Of a stretch of DNA of 64,000 nt, positions 23,450-32,284 are shown piece by piece. Position numbers and translations under genes: made by a program. Position 1 is the stretch's first letter, and each line of letters starts with the position of its first letter. Source of the stretch: DATAQC01 sp051005135 (lineage in GTDB: Bacteria > Actinomycetota > Acidimicrobiia > Acidimicrobiales > AC-14); contig JBPCJQ010000108.1 in the NCBI GenBank assembly GCA_051005135.1, forward strand, positions 1 to 64,000, written 5' to 3'. The notes beneath the pieces were generated by a model. That model ran no database searches. It was not told the DNA's origin and saw nothing but the letters and a program-made list of their open reading frames with translations.

Positions 23450-26089
23450 TCATCGGCCGGGGCGGAAGCGCTCATCTGCCTCCTGCCCTGACGACATCCA
23501 TACGTTCCTGGCCTTGCCCGCGACCTTGCGCGCCAGATGAACAGCGATCTCGCTCGTGCCGGACCGCCGGCCTCGCAGCCTCGGTGTGGACATCCACGCG
23601 AGCTCGGCCTCCACCTCCACCCGGTAGGCCGACTCTGCCAGCTCCGGCGGGCACCGGTAGACAATCTCGGGCGCCGCTCGTGATGCCAGAACCACGTTGT
23701 CAGCCAGAAGCACGCCGTTGCGGAACTGCAGTTGGCAGAAGTCCTCTGCCGCTTCGATCACCACCAGGTGGGGTTCGACCTGGCCCCTCCTACGGAACGA
23801 AAGCGAGAGCCGGTCGAGACGGAGCACGCCCGGTTCGTCCGAGCACCGCAGCATGATCCCGCGCATGGGAGCGGTGGCCACCTCCGCCAGCACGTGGGAC
23901 AGCCCATTGATATTGGGCCCGGCCGGCTTGCAGACGGCTTCGCTGAAACCGCCCCCGGAGTCGACGAAAAGCCGCACCTGGCACGGTTGAGTGGCCTCGA
24001 AGGCCTCGGCCGGCAAGGTGCCGTCGAGCACGGCACCGGTGGCCAGAGCCAGCTGGGGGTTGTACATGGCCGCCATCCCGAAGGGCCAGTAGATCCTGCT
24101 CATCGGGATCTCCAACAGCTGGCGGGGGGTCAGGTACTGCAGGGTGGGCACCATCGTGGCCCGCACGACTGAGTCGGTCGCTTCGGAACCAAAGTTCTGG
24201 TCGTGCATCCAGTCGGCGAACAGGCCCACCTCCTCGGTGGTCGGCGACACCACGAATCGCGTCACGGTGCGTAGGAGCTGAGGGCGCGCCTGGCGCCCGA
24301 TCCGGCGGGCTTCAACGGGCAGGACCTCATGGTAGTGGCCGAGCTGGCGCTGGAAAGCGAGGATCCCTCGCTGCACGGCAGCCCGCTGGAGCACCTGGGA
24401 GGGGCTCTGCGGCGTCGACCTGAGCACGGGCTGAGCGTCGTCGCTGAAGTCGACGAGCGTGCCCTCGTCGTGCATGCAGATCTGCTCAAGGAGCTCGGGG
24501 CTACGGGTGATCCACGACGAGCCGGGCGGGAAGCCACCGCGAGCCAGGAAACCGTCGGCCGCCACGCCGTCGAGCGTGCGCTCGAGAGCGCCCTCGTTGG
24601 TGAGCAAGTAGAGCCCGACTGTGCGCAGGTCGCTGCCCGCAGCGGCCAGGGCGGCGTCGAGATTGACCTGTATCGTGCAGCCCCACCCGAGGTCGACCAC
24701 GACCGCCTTGGCCGTGTCGGCGCCTACCGTCGCAACAAGATAGTCGACCATCCGGGCCCGCAGCGCCGCCGCCCCGGCGACGATCGACGCTCGGACGTGA
24801 GCCTGTCCCGCAAGCTGGCGCAGGCATCGCTGGGCCGCCTCCGGGTCGTCGAGGCGGGTGTCGGCGTCGGCCGTGAGCGCGGGGAGATGTGCCAGGGAGA
24901 CACCGAGGGTCTCGCACAGGCGCCCCACAGTGGGAGCCACCTGGCGGTCGAGGAACGTCGCCAGCTCGTCGGTGCCACCATCACGGATAGCCGCCCTGGA
25001 GCACACCTGGCGTGACAACCACAGAGTCTGGGCCCGCACGGGCGAACGCAGGTAACCCCGGGCGCCGTTGAGCAGCCGGGACAGGAACTCACCCTCCCGC
25101 ATTAGGCACCAGACGGTGTCGACACCCTCTTCCTGGGCACGCTCGTGGACCCACTCGGCGAAACCGGAAAAGACGGGGCCGAGCACGGTCGCCCCGAACC
25201 GCCAATAGGGGTTGGTGGAGGCGGGGCCGGCGCCCTCCAGGGAGCTGACTGCCTTGGCCCGTAGGGCGGAGAGCCCGAAGTCGCCCCGGGCTACGTCAAG
25301 GGTGGGCTTGGGCACCGGCCGATGATCGGGGCGCAACAACCCCTCGCCGCACAGGACAGCGCGCAACGACGACGGGTGACGGTCGAAGAGCACGGCATGC
25401 ATGCCCTCGCGCCTGGCCCGGTCCTCGTCGGCATCAGCGTTGTCGCCCACGTGGAGCACCTCGGCGGCGCCGACACCCAGCGCCTCGAGCACAACGCCGA
25501 AGAGCCCCGATCCCTTGCCCACCCCGTACTGGCTGGAGGTGAACACCTCGTCGAAGGCCAGCTCGGAGAAGGGCTGACGGTCGAGGATGCGGCGCAGCTC
25601 GGCGGCCGAGTAGTAGGTGTCGGAGACGAGCACGAGGCGGAGCCCGAGCTTCGCCTTGGCCAAGTGGGCGAGGCGGCACACCTCCAGGTCGGGGAACGTT
25701 ATGGACGCCTCGAACTCCACCTCCAGGGCGGGCAGGTCGGCGCCCGGCCCGTTGAACAAGTGCGACGGCAGCTCTGCATAGATGGCTTCCAAGCGCACCT
25801 CGGGCACCTTGCCGGCAGTTGCGACCCTTGCCCGGGCCCGCAGCTCGGCCCGCTCTCGCAGCGCCGCGAAAAGCTCGGGGGCGACATGTTCGGGCAGGCG
25901 ACCCAGCTGCTGCAGACGTCGACCGAAGAGGATGAACGCGTCGACGGGCTCGGGCGTGGGACGCCAGATGAGCGTGTCGAAGACGTCGAGCGAGAGGACG
26001 GAGAGGTCGTTCTCCTGAAGGAGCCGGTAGGCGGGAAGGAGCCGGGCGTCGTCGCATTCGGCGGCCAGGTCGGCCAGGTCGTCGCTCAC
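23450..26089 (-). CDS. Large HAD-domain protein of polysaccharide cluster
   Basis: 879 aa from GTG 26089; the frame runs to 26341 but that part overlaps the divergent methyltransferase gene. HAD domain at about residues 25-245: LSLDVFDTLIWR (nucleophile Asp), LVLVSDTYYSAAELRRIL, KGSGLFGVVLEALGV and VLHVGDNADADEDRARREGM (acidic motif). Residues about 290-600 include YWRFGATVLGPVFSGFAEWV, VWCLMREGEFLSRLL and VVVDLGWGCTIQVNLD, a combination I have seen annotated only as HAD family in surface-glycan clusters. The last 200 residues look beta-rich. Probable soluble phosphatase or sugar-phosphate enzyme with a second unknown module. Substrate unknown. Confidence 0.8.
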   Translation of the reverse strand: MSDDLADLAAECDDARLLPAYRLLQENDLSVLSLDVFDTLIWRPTPEPVDAFILFGRRLQQLGRLPEHVAPELFAALRERAELRARARVATAGKVPEVRLEAIYAELPSHLFNGPGADLPALEVEFEASITFPDLEVCRLAHLAKAKLGLRLVLVSDTYYSAAELRRILDRQPFSELAFDEVFTSSQYGVGKGSGLFGVVLEALGVGAAEVLHVGDNADADEDRARREGMHAVLFDRHPSSLRAVLCGEGLLRPDHRPVPKPTLDVARGDFGLSALRAKAVSSLEGAGPASTNPYWRFGATVLGPVFSGFAEWVHERAQEEGVDTVWCLMREGEFLSRLLNGARGYLRSPVRAQTLWLSRQVCSRAAIRDGGTDELATFLDRQVAPTVGRLCETLGVSLAHLPALTADADTRLDDPEAAQRCLRQLAGQAHVRASIVAGAAALRARMVDYLVATVGADTAKAVVVDLGWGCTIQVNLDAALAAAGSDLRTVGLYLLTNEGALERTLDGVAADGFLARGGFPPGSSWITRSPELLEQICMHDEGTLVDFSDDAQPVLRSTPQSPSQVLQRAAVQRGILAFQRQLGHYHEVLPVEARRIGRQARPQLLRTVTRFVVSPTTEEVGLFADWMHDQNFGSEATDSVVRATMVPTLQYLTPRQLLEIPMSRIYWPFGMAAMYNPQLALATGAVLDGTLPAEAFEATQPCQVRLFVDSGGGFSEAVCKPAGPNINGLSHVLAEVATAPMRGIMLRCSDEPGVLRLDRLSLSFRRRGQVEPHLVVIEAAEDFCQLQFRNGVLLADNVVLASRAAPEIVYRCPPELAESAYRVEVEAELAWMSTPRLRGRRSGTSEIAVHLARKVAGKARNVWMSSGQEADERFRPGR

Positions 26090-26095
26090 CGCTCC

Positions 26096-26102
26096 TAATA
26101 TG
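26096..26102. promoter_or_regulatory. Overlapping divergent -10 elements TAATAT / CATATT
   Basis: On the plus strand TAATAT (26096-26101) lies 9 nt before GTG 26111; on the minus strand CATATT (26097-26102) lies 7 nt before GTG 26089. The 21-bp gap therefore seems to hold two interlocked promoters with almost no leader for either gene. Confidence 0.45.
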
Positions 26103-26110
26103 CCAGACCG

Positions 26111-27190
26111 GTGGCCGACCTCCTCATCTACTCCCTTGCCGAGTTCCGTGAGGTCATCTTTGCCGCGCTCGATCTCGTGGGGGCGACGTCGGTCGTGGAA
26201 GTAGGAGGTGAGGACGGCCTCTTCACGCGCCAGCTCCTGTCCTGGGCCGAAGGGAGCGCCGCTGCCATCGACTGCATCGACCCCCTTCCCAGCGACGGCC
26301 TGGTCGAGCTCATGAGGACCTCCCCCGCCGGCCAGCTGCATCGTTGCCGGGGTGTCGAGGCGATTCCCGAGATCGGCGAGGTCGACGTCTATCTAATCGA
26401 CGGTGATCACAATCACCACACCGTCATGTCCGAGCTGAAGGCGGTCGAGAAGGCATGCCAGGCGCGTTGGCCCTTGGTGGCCATCCACGACGTGGGATGG
26501 CCCTCGGCTCGGCGCGACATGTACTACGACCCTGCCAGCATCCCCGACCGGGCACGCCACCCCTACGACTACGCCAGAGGGACGACCCTCGACAGCTCCG
26601 ACCTCGTGGAGGATGGCTTCCGCGGTGCGGGCAGCTTCGCCTGGGCGGTGTACGAGGGGGGGGCCGCCAACGGAGTGCTCACCGCCATCGAGGACTTCCT
26701 CGCCGACCGACCCCACCTCGAGCTGCATGTGGTGCCATGCGTGTTCGGCCTCGGCGTTGTCTTCTCGAAGTCGTCGCCCCATGCCGACGGCCTGCGCCAG
26801 ATCCTGTCCAGCCATGAGGGCAACCCTCTCCTCGAGCGGCTCGAGCGCAACCGCCTCGAGCTGTACCTCCACGTGCTGCGGCTACAGCATGACCTCGACC
26901 GTTCCAAAGAGGAGGCGGCCCTCCAGGTCCGTGACCTGGAGGTGGAGAACCGTGGCCTGTGGGCGCGCGTCGGTGAGCTCGAGGGACAGCTGCGGGAGAC
27001 CACGGAGCGCTTCGCCGCCCTCGCCGTCGAGGTCGCCAGCACCGTGGGCTCGCGGTCGTTCGTGGTAGCCGAGCGCCTGTCCCGGCTCCACCGCCGCCTG
27101 GGCCACGGCCCGGGCATATCGGGCGAGCGGTTGCGCTCTCTCTCCCCTGTGGAGGCGCCCCACCACGCACAACGCAGAACCCGACGGTGA
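26111..27190 (+). CDS. Class I methyltransferase with C-terminal coiled coil
   Basis: 359 aa. Residues 1-225 form a SAM-methyltransferase of the Methyltransf_24 kind: SVVEVGGEDGLFTRQLLSWAE (glycine-rich SAM loop), DCIDPLP (acidic ribose-binding end of strand 2), VDVYLIDGDHNHHTVMSELK (the DGDH motif of metal-assisted O-methyltransferases) and AIHDVGWP. Residues about 235-320 are a heptad-rich coiled coil (LERLERNRLELYLHVLRLQH, KEEAALQVRDLEVENRGLWA). GTG start. It overlaps the GT2-GT4 gene by 4 bp. Methyltransferase plus coiled coil beside Wzt with a glycan-binding domain recalls the WbdD chain terminator of E. coli O9a, though the kinase domain is absent. Methylation target unknown. Confidence 0.83.
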   Translation: MADLLIYSLAEFREVIFAALDLVGATSVVEVGGEDGLFTRQLLSWAEGSAAAIDCIDPLPSDGLVELMRTSPAGQLHRCRGVEAIPEIGEVDVYLIDGDHNHHTVMSELKAVEKACQARWPLVAIHDVGWPSARRDMYYDPASIPDRARHPYDYARGTTLDSSDLVEDGFRGAGSFAWAVYEGGAANGVLTAIEDFLADRPHLELHVVPCVFGLGVVFSKSSPHADGLRQILSSHEGNPLLERLERNRLELYLHVLRLQHDLDRSKEEAALQVRDLEVENRGLWARVGELEGQLRETTERFAALAVEVASTVGSRSFVVAERLSRLHRRLGHGPGISGERLRSLSPVEAPHHAQRRTRR

Positions 27191-29685
27191 CCGCTCGGAG
27201 GGCGCTCCGGCCAGGCGTGGTCTCGGTAGTGGTGGTCAACTACCGAGGCGCGGCCGACACCATCACCTGCCTTCGCTCCTTCGAGTCGGTGTGCTGGGAC
27301 CCTGAGCGTCTCGAGCTGATCGTGGTGGACAACGCCTCCGGTGACGGCAGCGTCGAGCGCATCCGAGCTGCCGTGCCCGCCGCCCGCATAGTGGAGTCGC
27401 CCGTGAACCGCGGGTTCGCCGGAGGCGCCAACCTGGGGGTGGACAGGGCAACGGGCCAGTACATAGCCCTCCTCAACAACGATGCCCGTCCCGGCGAGAG
27501 CTGGGTGAAGGCAGCCGTCGCCGCCTTGGAGGCGTCGCCGAGCGTGGCGTGCGTGGCCAGCAAGGTCCTTGACTGGGAAGGCCGCACCATCGACTACTTG
27601 GGCGCCAGCCTCACCTGGTTCGCCATGGGCTACAAGCGCGAGGTGGGCCGTCCGGACGCGCAGGGGGGCGGCGAGGGTCGAGACGTCCTGTTCGCCACGG
27701 GGGCGGCCATGTTCGTACGCGCCGAGGTGTGGCGTGAGGTGGGAGGGTTCGACGACCGATACTTCATGTTCTACGAGGACGTCGACCTGGGATGGCGGCT
27801 CAACTTGCTGGGCTACCGCGTGCGCTACGTGCCCAAGTCCGTTGCCTACCATCGCCACCATGCGTCGATGAAGGGCTACGGCGGCTGGCACGAGCATTTC
27901 CTGCTGGAGCGCAACGCCCTCTTCACGCTCTACAAGAACTACGGCGACGAGCTGCTGGCCCGAGTGCTCCCCGGCGCCCTGGCGCTGTCGGCACGCCGAG
28001 GCATCGCCCGAGGGGGCGACGACCCGCGTTCCCTCGACCTGGCCGCCGGCGGGCCGCAGCCCGAGGCCGGCCGCCTCGAGGTATCCGCCGAGACGCTCGT
28101 GCCCGTCTATGCCCTCCACGACTTCGTCGAGCACCTTCCCGGCCTGTCCTCCGACCGCCGCCAGCTCCAGGGCACCCGCCGCCGCTCTGACGCCGAACTG
28201 CTGCCCCTCTTCGGTGACGCCCTGGAACCGGCGTTCGCCGGTGAGGGTTTCGCCCCCGCCTACCGCTCGGTGGTCGAGGCCTTCGCCATCGAGGCTGCCT
28301 TCGGGTCGCGCCGACGCATCGTGGTGGTGACCGAGGAACCGCTCACCGCCCAAATGGCGGGCCCGGCCATACGGGCCAGGGCAGTGGCCGGCGCCCTGGC
28401 CGACGAGCACGACGTGGAGCTGGTGACCACCCGGGGCTGCACGATGACGACCACCCGCTTTGGCTGTCGTTCGGTGACAGAGGCAGACCTGCGCGACCTC
28501 GAGCGCTGGTGCGACGTGATGGTCGTGGGAGGGCTGCTCATGTGGGCCTACCCGTGGTTGGCCCGGTCCGACAAGATCCTCGTGGTCGACGCCTACGACC
28601 CCTTTCACCTCGGCCAGCTCGAGCAGACGCGCGACCGGCCCAAAGCCGAGCGAGTGGCGGTGGTTGACGAGTGCACCAGCGCCCTGAACAGCCAACTGGC
28701 GCGGGCCGACCTGGTGCTGTGCGCATCGGACAAGCAGCGTGACCTCTGGCTGGGCCACCTGGCTGCCCTCGGCCGGGTCAACCCCGACACCTACGACGAT
28801 GACCCCACGCTGCGCTCCCTGGTGGCCGAGGTTCCCTTTGGCCTTCCCAGCGACCCTCCCGTCTCCTCCCGGCCCGCCTTGCGAGGCGTCATTCCCGGGA
28901 TCGAGGCGGGCGACGACGTGATCTTGTGGGGAGGGGGCGTCTACAACTGGCTCGACCCCCTCACGCTGCTGCGGGCCGTCGACCACCTCCGGCACCGCCG
29001 CCCGCGAGTACGCCTGTTCTTCCTGGGTATGCGCCACCCCAACCCCGCCGTGGCCGAGATGGGGATGGCCGTCACCGCCCGGGACATGGCCACGTCGCTC
29101 GGGCTCACGGGCACCCATGTCTTCTTCAACGACAGCTGGGTGCCCTACGACGAGCGACAGAACTACCTGCTGGAGGCCGACGTCGGCGTCAACGCCCATC
29201 TAGACCACGTGGAGACGGCATACTCCTTCCGGACACGCGTCCTCGACTACCTGTGGGCGTCACTGCCGGTGGTCGCCACTGAGGGCGACGGGTTCGCCGA
29301 GCTGGTAGCCGAGCGAGGCCTCGGCATCGCCGTGCCCCCCGGTGATGTGGACGCCATGGAGAGCGCCCTGTTGGTGCTCCTCGAAGACGCTGACGCCGCC
29401 GCCCGGTGCCGGCGAGCGGCGGCCGCAGTGGCCGCCGAGCTCACGTGGGAGAAGTGCCTGGTGCCGCTTCTCGAATTCTGCCGCTGCCCCCGGAGGGCTG
29501 CCGATCTCGTCCGCCCCACCGGCCGCCCACTTGCCGCCGCTCCTCGCCCTTCCATGGGCCGCGGCGACCTCGCTCTGGCTGTCACGTACTTCCGCGACGG
29601 TGGGGGCACCGAAGTCGCCCGCCGGGCATACGGCCGCCTGCGCCATCGGCTGGGTGACCGGGGTGACGACGGGCCTCATGGCTGA
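27187..29685 (+). CDS. Bifunctional GT2-GT4 glycosyltransferase
   Basis: 832 aa. N-terminal GT2 (about 10-290): VSVVVVNYRGAADTITCLRS, VVDNASGDGS, NRGFAGGANLG, LLNNDARPGESW, FATGAAMFVRAEVW and GGFDDRYFMFYEDVDLGWRL. After a linker, a GT4/GT-B domain (about 378-790): AGPAIRARAVAGALADEHDV, DAYDPFHLGQLEQ, LWGGGVYNWLDPLTLLRAV, FFNDSWVPYDERQNYLLEAD and RVLDYLWASLPVVATEGDG. The GT4 half is clearly paralogous to the stand-alone gene at 32281. One protein could add two sugars in succession. GTG start with 4-bp overlap; ends with 8-bp overlap. Confidence 0.9.
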   Translation: MTARRALRPGVVSVVVVNYRGAADTITCLRSFESVCWDPERLELIVVDNASGDGSVERIRAAVPAARIVESPVNRGFAGGANLGVDRATGQYIALLNNDARPGESWVKAAVAALEASPSVACVASKVLDWEGRTIDYLGASLTWFAMGYKREVGRPDAQGGGEGRDVLFATGAAMFVRAEVWREVGGFDDRYFMFYEDVDLGWRLNLLGYRVRYVPKSVAYHRHHASMKGYGGWHEHFLLERNALFTLYKNYGDELLARVLPGALALSARRGIARGGDDPRSLDLAAGGPQPEAGRLEVSAETLVPVYALHDFVEHLPGLSSDRRQLQGTRRRSDAELLPLFGDALEPAFAGEGFAPAYRSVVEAFAIEAAFGSRRRIVVVTEEPLTAQMAGPAIRARAVAGALADEHDVELVTTRGCTMTTTRFGCRSVTEADLRDLERWCDVMVVGGLLMWAYPWLARSDKILVVDAYDPFHLGQLEQTRDRPKAERVAVVDECTSALNSQLARADLVLCASDKQRDLWLGHLAALGRVNPDTYDDDPTLRSLVAEVPFGLPSDPPVSSRPALRGVIPGIEAGDDVILWGGGVYNWLDPLTLLRAVDHLRHRRPRVRLFFLGMRHPNPAVAEMGMAVTARDMATSLGLTGTHVFFNDSWVPYDERQNYLLEADVGVNAHLDHVETAYSFRTRVLDYLWASLPVVATEGDGFAELVAERGLGIAVPPGDVDAMESALLVLLEDADAAARCRRAAAAVAAELTWEKCLVPLLEFCRCPRRAADLVRPTGRPLAAAPRPSMGRGDLALAVTYFRDGGGTEVARRAYGRLRHRLGDRGDDGPHG

Positions 29686-31441
29686 GCGACCACGGCTCAG
29701 CCTTTGCGGGATCACCATGAACTCGGGTGACCGGCTCGAGCACTGGATCACGCGGGGGCTGGAATGGGCCGACGAGATCGTGCTGCTGGTGGACGCCAAT
29801 TCCACCGACGACACCCTCGACATCTCCTGCGCTTACGCCGATCACGTCCAGGTGGTCGAGCACCCTCCCATGATCGAGGTGGCCATGGACTGGGCGCTGC
29901 GACAGGCTACCGGCGAGTGGGTCATGTGGCTCGACGATGACGAGCTCGTGAGCCGCTCCTTCGTCGACCACCGCGACGAGCTGATCGACCGGCCCGACCT
30001 CACCCACTACTGGCTGCCTTACCGCTGGGTGATCCACGGTGATGATGGCTACCGATGGCTGGGGCAGTTCCCGTGGCATCCCAACCCGCGGCTGCGCCTG
30101 CTGCGCAACGTCGGGAGCACCTTCTTCCACCGGGGCCGCCTCCACAGCCCCCTAGAGGTAGCCGGTGAGGGCGAGGTGCTCGACCCCGAGCAGGTGGCCG
30201 TGTACCACATGGACCTCGCGTGGCGAACCCGTCGACAACGCGAGGACAAGGTCGCCCGCTATCGCATGAAGAACGCGCCGTCGTGCGAGGAGTACTACCT
30301 GTGGGAGGACTACATGCCCGGCCTGGTGACCCACCCTGTCGAAGAAGACCTGCTCCGCCCGGCATCGCGTCCTGCCCGTGAGGCGGCCGAGGAGCGTCGC
30401 CGGCGTCATGAAGGTGAGCCGGGGGCGAATGTCGACCCCGAGATACCGTCGGTAGACACCATGGTTGGGCGCCTGGCGGCCTATTGGGACACCGCCGACC
30501 TCTTCCACGCCGACTACCTCGATCACGCCACGCCTCACCGGGTGTTCCCGAACAGGGGTTACACGGCCGAGCTGACCATCCGCAACACCTCCGGGGTGCG
30601 GTGGCGCACCAGCGGCCCGCCACGCGGCCAGGTGGTGCTGAGCTACCACTGGGCCCACGCCACCCATGGGCTGCTGGTCGAGCATGGCGACCGGACCGTG
30701 CTCCCCCACGCCCTGGGGCCCGGGGAGGTGGTGGGGGTCCAAGCCGGGTTCTGGGCTCCATACGAGCCCGGTCGTTACCTCCTCCAATGGGACCTGCGGG
30801 CTGAGGAGATCGCCTGGTTCTCCGAGCGCGGCACGCCCCCGCTCGAGGTCGAGGTCGAGGTCGAGGAGGTGGGAGGGGGCGACGCACCGCCTCAGCGGGG
30901 TCGACCGAGGGAAGTAGCCACCCTGCCACCCCGTGCCACCAACCCCGTGCCCCGACGCCCAGGCCCGGTTCGGCGTGCGACGCAGTCGGTGGTCGACCTC
31001 AAAGGGCGAGTGCGGCCGTCGTCCCCGTCGCTCGACCTGCGGGCGTGCAACGTCGTGCCCATCCCGCCCACCCGGGCCTTGGACACCCGTGACGGGTCGG
31101 GCGGACCGGGCTCCGTCGTCGGCCCTCTGACGGCTGACGGCGTGGTGGACCTGGCCATCGGTGGCCACCTGGGGGTCCCCAGCCACGCCCTCGCCGTGGT
31201 CGTCAACCTGGCCGTGCCCGCCGCCACCTACAACGGGTTCCTCACCGCTTTCGCATCCGACGGCACCACCGGCGACGCCTTCGTGAGCGTCTACTTCAAC
31301 GACCGCGGCGTGCCCACCGCCAACCAGGTGCTGGTGGCCCTCGGTCGCCCGCCGTACCAGGGAAGGCTCGCCCTGCACGCCAGCGCCAACCACCCCGGTA
31401 GCGTGCACGTGATCGTCGACGTACTTGCCTACGTGTCGTAG
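29678..31441 (+). CDS. GT2 glycosyltransferase with Ig-like and LDTRDG-type C-terminal domains
   Basis: 587 aa from ATG 29678. GT2 of the low-molecular type (LSLCGITMNSGDRLEHWI, LLVDANSTDDTLDIS, WVMWLDDDELVSRSF, STFFHRGRLHSPLEV) occupies about residues 1-245. Residues about 270-390 are a beta-sandwich-like segment (YTAELTIRNTSGVRWRTSGP, APYEPGRYLLQWDL). After a basic Pro/Arg linker, residues about 440-587 contain TRALDTRDGSGGPGS, LAVVVNLAVPAATYNGFLTA and VHVIVDVLAYVS, a module usually seen in secreted actinobacterial proteins. No signal peptide is visible, so the combination in a cytosolic enzyme is odd. Confidence 0.85.
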   Translation: MAERPRLSLCGITMNSGDRLEHWITRGLEWADEIVLLVDANSTDDTLDISCAYADHVQVVEHPPMIEVAMDWALRQATGEWVMWLDDDELVSRSFVDHRDELIDRPDLTHYWLPYRWVIHGDDGYRWLGQFPWHPNPRLRLLRNVGSTFFHRGRLHSPLEVAGEGEVLDPEQVAVYHMDLAWRTRRQREDKVARYRMKNAPSCEEYYLWEDYMPGLVTHPVEEDLLRPASRPAREAAEERRRRHEGEPGANVDPEIPSVDTMVGRLAAYWDTADLFHADYLDHATPHRVFPNRGYTAELTIRNTSGVRWRTSGPPRGQVVLSYHWAHATHGLLVEHGDRTVLPHALGPGEVVGVQAGFWAPYEPGRYLLQWDLRAEEIAWFSERGTPPLEVEVEVEEVGGGDAPPQRGRPREVATLPPRATNPVPRRPGPVRRATQSVVDLKGRVRPSSPSLDLRACNVVPIPPTRALDTRDGSGGPGSVVGPLTADGVVDLAIGGHLGVPSHALAVVVNLAVPAATYNGFLTAFASDGTTGDAFVSVYFNDRGVPTANQVLVALGRPPYQGRLALHASANHPGSVHVIVDVLAYVS

Positions 31442-31465
31442 AGCGACCGCCGACCTCAACCCTTC

Positions 31466-32284
31466 ATGGCCATCCTCTCCGAGCTGAACGGCTCACGTGA
31501 GCTCATCGCCAACCTCACCCTCCGCGAGCTGAGGGGCAAGTACAAGCGCTCCGTGCTGGGATGGGCGTGGTCTCTTCTCAACCCGCTGTCGACCATGCTC
31601 ATCTTCAGCCTGGTCTTCGCATATTTCCTGCAGATCAAGGTGCGTGCTGGCAGGCCGAGCGGTCTGCGCTCCTTCGCCTTCTATCTCTTGATCGGGCTTC
31701 TGCCCTGGAACTTCCTGTCCAACGGCATCAACGGGTCGATGAGCGCCCTGGTAAGCAATTCCAACCTCATCAAGAAGGTCTACTTCCCACGCCAGGTACT
31801 GGTGATCGCCAACGTGGCCTCCTGGGTGGTCTCGTTGCTCATCGAGATGTCGGTGCTGTCGATCGCCCTCCTCGTCGTCGGCAGCTTCGTCATCCCCTGG
31901 CTGGTTCCCGTGCTGTTGCTCGTCGTCATCCAGACGGCCTTCGTGGCCGGCATCGGCTTGGGCCTGTCGGTGCTCAACGTGTACTTCCGCGACATGGAAC
32001 ACCTGACCAACATCGGGTTGCAGCTGTGGTTCTATGCCACGCCCATCGTCTATCCGCTGGAGCTGGTGAAAGGGCGGGGAATGTTCCACGGCGTCGACGT
32101 GTACTTCGTGTACCGCCTCAATCCCATGGTCCGTTTCGTCCAGGCCTACCGCGACTGCCTCTACGACCTGCGCCTTCCTGCCTTCGGCGACCTCGCCTAC
32201 CTGGTAGTGGCTGCAGCGGTCGCCCTGGTCGGCGGAATGGCGATCTTCATCCGCCTCGAGCCCAAGCTCGCCGAGGAGCTGTGA
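31466..32284 (+). CDS. wzm: ABC-2 polysaccharide export permease
   Basis: 272 aa with six predicted membrane segments. The N-terminal amphipathic part RELIANLTLRELRGKYKRSVLGWAWSLLNP is the classic opening of Wzm/RfbA permeases; LVSNSNLIKKVYFPRQVLVIANVASWVVS and NVYFRDMEHLTNIGLQLWFYATPIVYPLEL also match. With Wzt it would move a lipid-linked polysaccharide across the membrane. It lies inside a run of glycosyltransferases and overlaps the next GT4 gene by 4 bp, while its ATPase gene is 9.6 kb upstream on the other strand. Confidence 0.95.
   Translation: MAILSELNGSRELIANLTLRELRGKYKRSVLGWAWSLLNPLSTMLIFSLVFAYFLQIKVRAGRPSGLRSFAFYLLIGLLPWNFLSNGINGSMSALVSNSNLIKKVYFPRQVLVIANVASWVVSLLIEMSVLSIALLVVGSFVIPWLVPVLLLVVIQTAFVAGIGLGLSVLNVYFRDMEHLTNIGLQLWFYATPIVYPLELVKGRGMFHGVDVYFVYRLNPMVRFVQAYRDCLYDLRLPAFGDLAYLVVAAAVALVGGMAIFIRLEPKLAEEL

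Noticed and set aside
22202..23491. 429-codon plus-strand frame inside the DUF2142 gene
   Set aside because: Arg/Pro/Gly-rich shadow in another frame; the DUF2142 frame has membrane segments and family motifs.
26569..29199. 876-codon open frame on the minus strand opposite the GT2-GT4 gene
   Set aside because: Composition is low-complexity Val/Gly/His/Arg as expected from antisense of a GC-rich gene; the plus strand has clear GT2 and GT4 motifs in overlapping operon context.
30845..30875. GAGGTC tandem repeat as a regulatory or mobile repeat
   Set aside because: It encodes a Glu-Val run in the GT2 fusion; a simple coding microsatellite. Could vary in length but no sign of function.
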